9,689 bases of DNA, taken from the NCBI GenBank assembly GCA_047638675.1, contig JBLIML010000152.1:1-9689 (forward strand), written 5' to 3'. Both the position numbers and the translations under genes were made by a program. The notes beneath the pieces are model-generated. The model was not told the DNA's origin. It made no database searches and was given only the letters and a program-made list of their open reading frames with translations. Every line of letters begins with the position of its first letter. Position 1 is the stretch's first letter. This document shows positions 6,203 through 9,689 of this stretch, piece by piece. This DNA is from WLWS01 sp047638675 (GTDB taxonomy: Bacteria > Pseudomonadota > Gammaproteobacteria > Eutrophobiales > Eutrophobiaceae).

Positions 6203-6295
6203 CTTTATTAATCTAATATACTCAATGGTATTGTTAAATAGACAGTACAAAAACGAGCAAGTTTCCTCCATATTCTTTCGGGCGACACAAAATGA

Positions 6296-7120
6296 ATGAC
6301 TGCATCTAAGCAAAACCCGATCCTTATTATTGGCTGTGGTTATCTTGGCATGAGGTTGGCGAGCCAGATTACAAAAAAAGGAATGCAAGTGTGGGCAACA
6401 AGCCGTAAAGAAGAAAAAATCAGTCGAATACGGGATGCTGGCGCCGTCGATGTTCTGTTTGACCTTAATGATCCTGTCTCATGGAAAAATTTGAATTTTG
6501 CGAAAAAGTCTGCAGTCGATATCTACTTTTTGCTTCCGCCAGGTCAGATTGAACTAGATACTCTGAATCTATTTCTAGCCCTAATACACACATGGCAGGT
6601 GGGCCGGCTGGTAATGACTTCATCGACGGTGGTCTATGGCGGGCGAGCGAGAGTGGTCGATGCGGATTCGAAGGTGGACATCGATAATGATCGAGCGAAA
6701 CGACAATATGGGATTGAGCAGGCCGTCGCTAACTATGGTGGTGATGTCAGGATAGTCCGACTGGCTGGCCTTTACGGACCGGATAGAATAATTGGTAGAC
6801 AGTCAGTGTTGAATAGTCAGGCTATTGAGGGTAATGCTGATAATCACTTGAATCTGATTCATGTCGATGATGCTGCTGCCTTATTGATGACTATCATGTC
6901 GAGCGCTAGCGCAATGGCTGTTGAACTGGGTAGTGATGGTGTGCCGATTAGCCGAGGTCGATATTATTCAGATCTGGCGAAGTTTCTCGGCTGCAAAGCG
7001 CCCCTTTTTAGGGAAAACGAATCAAACCGAGGTGGCAATCGTCAATGCGATAACACGGTGACGCGGACGCGAACGGGCTGGGTGCCTCATTACACCGATT
7101 ATCGACAGGCCTGGCAATAA
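6296..7120 (+). CDS. NAD(P)-binding SDR-family protein, YeeZ-like
   Basis: A 274-residue extended-type short-chain dehydrogenase/epimerase. The N-terminal Rossmann strand has IIGCGYLGMRLA with Gly13, Gly15 and Gly18 binding the dinucleotide, followed by TSRKEEK at 35-41, where an Arg after the second strand hints at NADP. RLVMTSSTVVYGG at 104-116 is the Ser-containing strand, RLAGLYGPDR at 155-164 and LIHVDDAA at 187-194 are conserved in this group. The usual catalytic YxxxK is not present: the aligned stretch is YGIEQ at 138-142. Length suits YeeZ-type proteins, whose substrate is not established. The gene diverges from the metal cluster across 160 bases and converges on the Fur-box gene. 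No strong Shine-Dalgarno is seen; ATG 6296 is the only start that keeps the Rossmann motif near the N-terminus. Confidence 0.82.
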   Translation: MTASKQNPILIIGCGYLGMRLASQITKKGMQVWATSRKEEKISRIRDAGAVDVLFDLNDPVSWKNLNFAKKSAVDIYFLLPPGQIELDTLNLFLALIHTWQVGRLVMTSSTVVYGGRARVVDADSKVDIDNDRAKRQYGIEQAVANYGGDVRIVRLAGLYGPDRIIGRQSVLNSQAIEGNADNHLNLIHVDDAAALLMTIMSSASAMAVELGSDGVPISRGRYYSDLAKFLGCKAPLFRENESNRGGNRQCDNTVTRTRTGWVPHYTDYRQAWQ

Positions 7121-7128
7121 ACTGGCCT
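7107..7128. repeat. Weak inverted repeat at the convergent 3' ends
   Basis: AGGCC (7107-7111) and GGCCT (7124-7128) could form a 5-base stem with a 12-base loop spanning the SDR stop codon, followed by only TT. It might act as a weak terminator; support is poor. Confidence 0.2.
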
Positions 7129-7154
7129 TTCAGGATCGAAGGGAAGGTGTAGTG

Positions 7155-7742
7155 CTAGAAGAGAACCAGTTGCCTGACAAGCTCTGTATGGCCCAGTACT
7201 TCTGTGATTTCCATTTTGATGGCGTTCCTGGTGTCCTCTCCCAAAGAGGGATCATCACGTGTTAACACCAGCACCGTTGCCGGGTGAACAAACAGGTCTT
7301 TAGCGTGATAACACTCAGCGGGGGCTTTTGGCAGCGCACCATCGTGGTGGTAGTCTTTTTCCAGATTTTTGTGGGAAATGTCCTTCAAATTTTCTCGAAG
7401 CGCCATAGACTTGTTTAAATATTCATCACATTGCGGCAGCCTGAATCGGGCGCTATCTATAACCGTTTCAGATAAATCCAGTAACTGATTAGCCTGAATA
7501 TTGATGCTGCTACTATCGCCTCCGTTCTCGGTCATACGCACGAGTTTCTTTGCCAGGATCTCGTAATTTGCCAGAAGGACGGCAGATTTTTGTAAAAGCT
7601 CACGCACCTCATCACTATCTACAATTGTCTTTTTTACACCTATTAGTTGCTCATACGTCAGGGTACTACTGGCATTAACATGTTGATTAATAAATATAAT
7701 AAGCATAAATACTTGAACAAATATAATCTTGATATAGCGCAT
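7155..7742 (-). CDS. Exported helical protein of unknown function under a Fur-type box
   Basis: I do not recognise this 195-residue protein. It has a signal peptide (about 1-24, cleavage near VNA), after which it is predicted mostly helical: residues about 28-70, 78-100, 108-130 and a C-terminal helix about 165-193, suggesting a four-helix arrangement. Two cysteines, Cys105 (PQCDEY) and Cys144 (ECYHAKDL), probably form a disulfide in the periplasm. His132, His133, His146 and His153 cluster around the second cysteine, with FVHPATVLVL a likely conserved core. No heme CxxCH and no known enzyme motif is present. The Shine-Dalgarno GGAGT lies 5-6 bases before the ATG. A strong Fur-like operator lies 37-57 bases before the start, so iron-responsive expression is inferred. 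The DUF2182 gene lies 91 bases upstream on the same strand. Confidence 0.72.
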   Translation of the reverse strand: MRYIKIIFVQVFMLIIFINQHVNASSTLTYEQLIGVKKTIVDSDEVRELLQKSAVLLANYEILAKKLVRMTENGGDSSSINIQANQLLDLSETVIDSARFRLPQCDEYLNKSMALRENLKDISHKNLEKDYHHDGALPKAPAECYHAKDLFVHPATVLVLTRDDPSLGEDTRNAIKMEITEVLGHTELVRQLVLF

Positions 7743-7747
7743 GACTT

Positions 7748-7752
7748 ACTCC
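7748..7752 (-). promoter_or_regulatory. Ribosome binding site of the Fur-box gene
   Basis: GGAGT on the minus strand, 5 bases before ATG 7742; it supports the chosen start. Confidence 0.6.
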
Positions 7753-7778
7753 GCCGGCTGATAGTAGTGAAATTAGCT

Positions 7779-7799
7779 AAATGATAACAATTCTCATTT
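7779..7799. promoter_or_regulatory. Fur box upstream of the unknown exported protein gene
   Basis: The core TGATAACAATTCTCA (7782-7796) matches the 7-1-7 Fur consensus TGATAATnATTATCA at 12 of 14 fixed positions. The flanks extend the dyad symmetry: arms AAATGA and TCATTT are perfect. It lies in the 91-base gap before the gene starting at 7742, in the position expected for a repressor site. By knowledge of Fur, iron-loaded Fur would repress the gene and iron limitation would induce it; that is inference here. Confidence 0.65.
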
Positions 7800-7833
7800 A
7801 AATAGAAAAGCGTATTTTCAATAATTTATAGAA

Positions 7834-8589
7834 TTACAGAAAATAAAGCGTTCCCAAACCCGAGAAGATCATTAATAGCCCCATAATTTTGCCGCCAATA
7901 GCGCCAAACGGCAGCACTTTTTCGAGCAGCACAAAAATAGTGATCGCAGCTATCCACAGCAGGCTCATAACCCCGCCGAAAAATAATAATCCCATCAAGA
8001 CCCAACAACAGCCCACGCAAAACAGACCATGATGCATACCCATTAGAAAAGTACCTTGATTACCTTTACGCCAATGGTCCCTGAAAAACTCAATCGGTGA
8101 ACGGCATTGATGAAGGCAGGCATCTTTAATGGGTAAACATTGATATATTCCTGTCAGAATTAAAAGAGTGGCGCCAAACAAGGCATTGTTCGCCATCATC
8201 ATGGGAGAAAGCAGACCAAGTTCGTCAAAAGCCCATTGAAGACAAGTGGCGAATAAACTAAAGACAATCCACATGGCTAGATAACCCGCTACAAAAAATC
8301 CTGTAGACGCGATACTGGCACCGTCTTTCCTTGCTTTTCTCGCGATGGATGCATAAATCAATACCGTGGGTACGACCGAGGGGAGCATCATGCCGATCAT
8401 CATGATGGCCCACATAAAAAACATTAAGAGGAAATAGCGAAAATCCCAGAGAGGCAGTGGCATGTTTGGCATGGACGCCATGGCATTCATATCAGTAGCC
8501 ATGATAATCAGGTAATACCAGGCGAGTAGGGTGATGCCCGTTAGCGAGCCGATAATGCTGAAGAAATCACGATGTGGTAGCCGAGGCAT
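7834..8589 (-). CDS. DUF2182 family multi-pass membrane protein (predicted metal-binding)
   Basis: A 251-residue inner-membrane protein with about seven hydrophobic segments. Family hallmarks are FFMWAIMMIGMMLPSVVP at 57-74, YQCLPIKDACLHQCRSP at 149-165 with Cys151, Cys158 and Cys162, and HHGLFCVGCCWVLMG at 186-200 with Cys191, Cys194 and Cys195. Late in the protein, EKVLPFG at 223-229 is also typical. DUF2182 proteins are described as predicted metal-binding membrane proteins; no biochemical role is established. The many Met residues early on (30, 34, 37, 40, 43) could add soft-metal ligands on the periplasmic side. The first ATG is needed to include the first membrane segment, but no clear Shine-Dalgarno precedes it. 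The DUF1326 partner often found beside this family is not in the window. The gene is followed by the Fur-box gene on the same strand. Confidence 0.88.
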   Translation of the reverse strand: MPRLPHRDFFSIIGSLTGITLLAWYYLIIMATDMNAMASMPNMPLPLWDFRYFLLMFFMWAIMMIGMMLPSVVPTVLIYASIARKARKDGASIASTGFFVAGYLAMWIVFSLFATCLQWAFDELGLLSPMMMANNALFGATLLILTGIYQCLPIKDACLHQCRSPIEFFRDHWRKGNQGTFLMGMHHGLFCVGCCWVLMGLLFFGGVMSLLWIAAITIFVLLEKVLPFGAIGGKIMGLLMIFSGLGTLYFL

Positions 8590-8690
8590 GTCTTTTACTG
8601 ACGAATCACCGCGTTTTGATTCATAGGTAATACTGAAAACTGTCCATAGGATTCTTTATTACAAATTCTGAATTTTACGCACTGAAGGGT

Positions 8691-8708
8691 CCATCGTCAG
8701 CCATCGTC
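8691..8708 (+). repeat. Direct repeat CCATCGTC with 10-base period
   Basis: CCATCGTC occurs at 8691-8698 and again at 8701-8708, one helical turn apart, immediately before a candidate -35 element. Spacing and position would suit an activator that binds direct repeats on one face of DNA (OmpR/PhoB-like), but the regulator is unknown. Confidence 0.4.
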
Positions 8709-8736
8709 TTTACCTTCTAATAGGAAATTATAGAAT
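8709..8736 (+). promoter_or_regulatory. Candidate promoter of the DUF445 gene
   Basis: TTTACC (8709-8714, four of six -35 matches) and TAGAAT (8731-8736, five of six -10 matches) are 16 bases apart. The leader to ATG 8837 would be about 95 bases. The 247-base gap between the DUF2182 and DUF445 genes otherwise holds the direct repeat and a short leader reading frame. Confidence 0.35.
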
Positions 8737-8813
8737 ACTACCTATAAGCTTGATTGAAGCACAGTTGGGATGAGGGGGCAATTCTGAAACAGCGTTTAAG
8801 CGAGAGAGACTGT

Positions 8814-8867
8814 ATGGCGAAGGGGAATGTTGTAATATGCCGCAGTCTGCAAAATGGATTTCAATAG
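8814..8867 (+). other. Short leader reading frame overlapping the DUF445 start
   Basis: ATG 8814 opens a 17-codon frame (MAKGNVVICRSLQNGFQ) preceded by GAGAG at a workable distance. It overlaps the start of the DUF445 frame out of phase and ends inside it. It may be a leader peptide coupled to DUF445 translation or just chance; the peptide has no recognisable motif. Confidence 0.2.
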
Positions 8868-9619
8868 AAGAGCTGAATTTTAATGACAAAGTTGGGAGTA
8901 ATAAGTTGAACAAGAGTTTTGTGACCAATGCCCTGGCCGCATTATTGATGTTGGCTGGCGGTTTTTTATCCAATGAAATAACACTGACCATCGGATTATT
9001 CGCTCTGTCTGGAGCGTTGACAAACTGGCTGGCGGTGCACATGCTTTTCGAGAAGGTGCCAGGTCTTTACGGGTCCGGCGTCATTCCGGCTCGCTTTGAG
9101 GATTTCAAGATTGGTATTCGTGAGCTGATGATGCTTCAGTTTTTTACGGAGGAAAATATCGACCGCTTTTTGTCAGATCGTGACGGCAAGGCCAGGCATT
9201 TTGACTTTGGATCGGTGATAAATAAAATTGATATGTCTCCTGCCTTCGACTCCCTGATCAGCGTTATTCAAGAGTCCTCTTTCGGCGGTATGCTGGCGAT
9301 GGTGGGCGGCACTGATGCGCTTACGCCTCTGAAAGAGCCATTTATTGATAAAATGAAATTATCCCTGAATGATATTTCACAAAGCGAAGAATTCGATAGC
9401 CTTATACGCGAGCAAATTGAACAACCGGATGTTTTGGCAGAGATGCGTGTCAAGATTCAGAGTATAATCGAACAACGTCTGGAAGAACTTACCCCTCAAT
9501 TGGTAAAGGAAATAATCCAAAAAATGATCAAGGAACATCTGGGCTGGCTGGTAGTGTGGGGTGGGGTTTTTGGTGGATTAATTGGATTGGTGGCGGCATT
9601 GATCCGTACTTATCATTAA
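8837..9619 (+). CDS. DUF445 family membrane protein
   Basis: A 260-residue protein with hydrophobic segments at about 28-45 and 49-66 near the N-terminus and one at the C-terminus (236-256), and a long soluble helical region between. The family signature is clear at 58-94: SGALTNWLAVHMLFEK followed by GLYGSGVIPARFEDFKIGI. DUF445 includes YjiN- and YheB-like proteins; their function is not established. The middle part (about 180-232) is charged and helical and may form a coiled coil. ATG 8837 has AAGGGG 11 bases upstream. An alternative TTG at 8906, with GGGAG 7 bases upstream, would remove 23 residues and bring the first membrane segment to the N-terminus, so the start is uncertain. A probable NnrU-family gene begins 32 bases downstream, perhaps in the same operon. 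Confidence 0.88.
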   Translation: MPQSAKWISIEELNFNDKVGSNKLNKSFVTNALAALLMLAGGFLSNEITLTIGLFALSGALTNWLAVHMLFEKVPGLYGSGVIPARFEDFKIGIRELMMLQFFTEENIDRFLSDRDGKARHFDFGSVINKIDMSPAFDSLISVIQESSFGGMLAMVGGTDALTPLKEPFIDKMKLSLNDISQSEEFDSLIREQIEQPDVLAEMRVKIQSIIEQRLEELTPQLVKEIIQKMIKEHLGWLVVWGGVFGGLIGLVAALIRTYH

Positions 9620-9651
9620 GTAACTATTATAGAAGCAGAGAGAAACATGCG

Positions 9652-9689
9652 ATGGTGTTATTAGTTCTAGGCTTAAGTTTATGGATAGG
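9652..9689 (+). CDS. Start of a membrane protein, probably NnrU family (cut by window end)
   Basis: ATG 9652 opens a frame that stays open to the window end and reads MVLLVLGLSLWI then a Gly codon start. This hydrophobic beginning is like the N-terminus of NnrU-family proteins, membrane proteins loosely linked to denitrification and related to isoprenoid/heme-associated NnrU/MAPEG-like domains. AGAGAG (9638-9643) precedes it at 8 bases. Another ATG at 9647 reaches a stop within six codons and is rejected. Only 12 codons are visible, so the family call is tentative. Confidence 0.45.
   Translation, partial: MVLLVLGLSLWI

Noticed and set aside
6136..6295. MerR-family operator in the divergent region
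   Set aside because: No long-spaced promoter (19-20 bases) with a centred dyad could be found; the region is AT-rich and gives only weak promoter matches.
6140..6388. 82-residue Cys-containing open frame on the minus strand upstream of the metal cluster
   Set aside because: It overlaps the start of the SDR gene antisense, has no Shine-Dalgarno or signal peptide, and its cysteines do not form a motif.
8728..9042. 104-residue open frame on the minus strand over the DUF445 start
   Set aside because: It is antisense to the conserved DUF445 signature region and has no coherent protein features.

Overview
The window looks like a chromosomal stretch from a Gram-negative proteobacterium, most likely a gammaproteobacterium. 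The evidence is a predicted outer-membrane beta-barrel, several exported proteins with Sec signals, a periplasmic cyclophilin, a PQQ/cytochrome c quinohemoprotein, MerT/MerP-like proteins and a good Fur-type operator. Base composition is moderate to AT-leaning. I cannot name the genus. No tRNA, rRNA, CRISPR array, insertion sequence or phage gene was seen. The gene density is ordinary and the longest gap without a gene is about 250 bases.

Layout. (1) Positions 1-1261, plus strand: the C-terminal part of an AEC-family permease cut by the window edge, then an exported cyclophilin-type peptidyl-prolyl isomerase 20 bases downstream. (2) Positions 1296-3894, minus strand: a secreted quinohemoprotein resembling polyvinyl-alcohol dehydrogenase (one heme c domain plus an eight-motif PQQ propeller). 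Upstream of it lies a membrane-anchored methionine-R-sulfoxide reductase with a single cysteine. (3) Positions 3986-6135, minus strand: a compact heavy-metal cluster read in the order Cys/His-rich exported protein, MerP-like HMA protein, outer-membrane beta-barrel, MerT-like membrane protein. The last three are tightly packed, with Shine-Dalgarno sequences lying on or next to the preceding stop codon. (4) Positions 6296-7120, plus strand: a YeeZ-like NAD(P)-binding SDR protein, divergent from the metal cluster. (5) Positions 7155-8589, minus strand: an unrecognised exported helical protein with a Fur box directly upstream, preceded by a DUF2182 membrane protein with cysteine clusters. (6) Positions 8837-9689, plus strand: a DUF445 membrane protein, then the first codons of what looks like an NnrU-family protein running off the window.

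How it fits together. The most coherent system is region 3. Its parts could form a route for a soft metal (Hg, Cu or similar) across the whole envelope: barrel in the outer membrane, CxxC and Cys/His-rich carriers in the periplasm, and a MerT-like protein in the inner membrane. No mercuric reductase or MerR regulator is visible inside the window, so this is not a standard mer operon and the metal is unknown. The neighbouring MsrB would suit repair of oxidised periplasmic proteins. Region 5 adds a likely iron-regulated exported protein next to a predicted metal-binding membrane protein. The window is therefore rich in metal and redox functions of the envelope, several of them uncharacterised.
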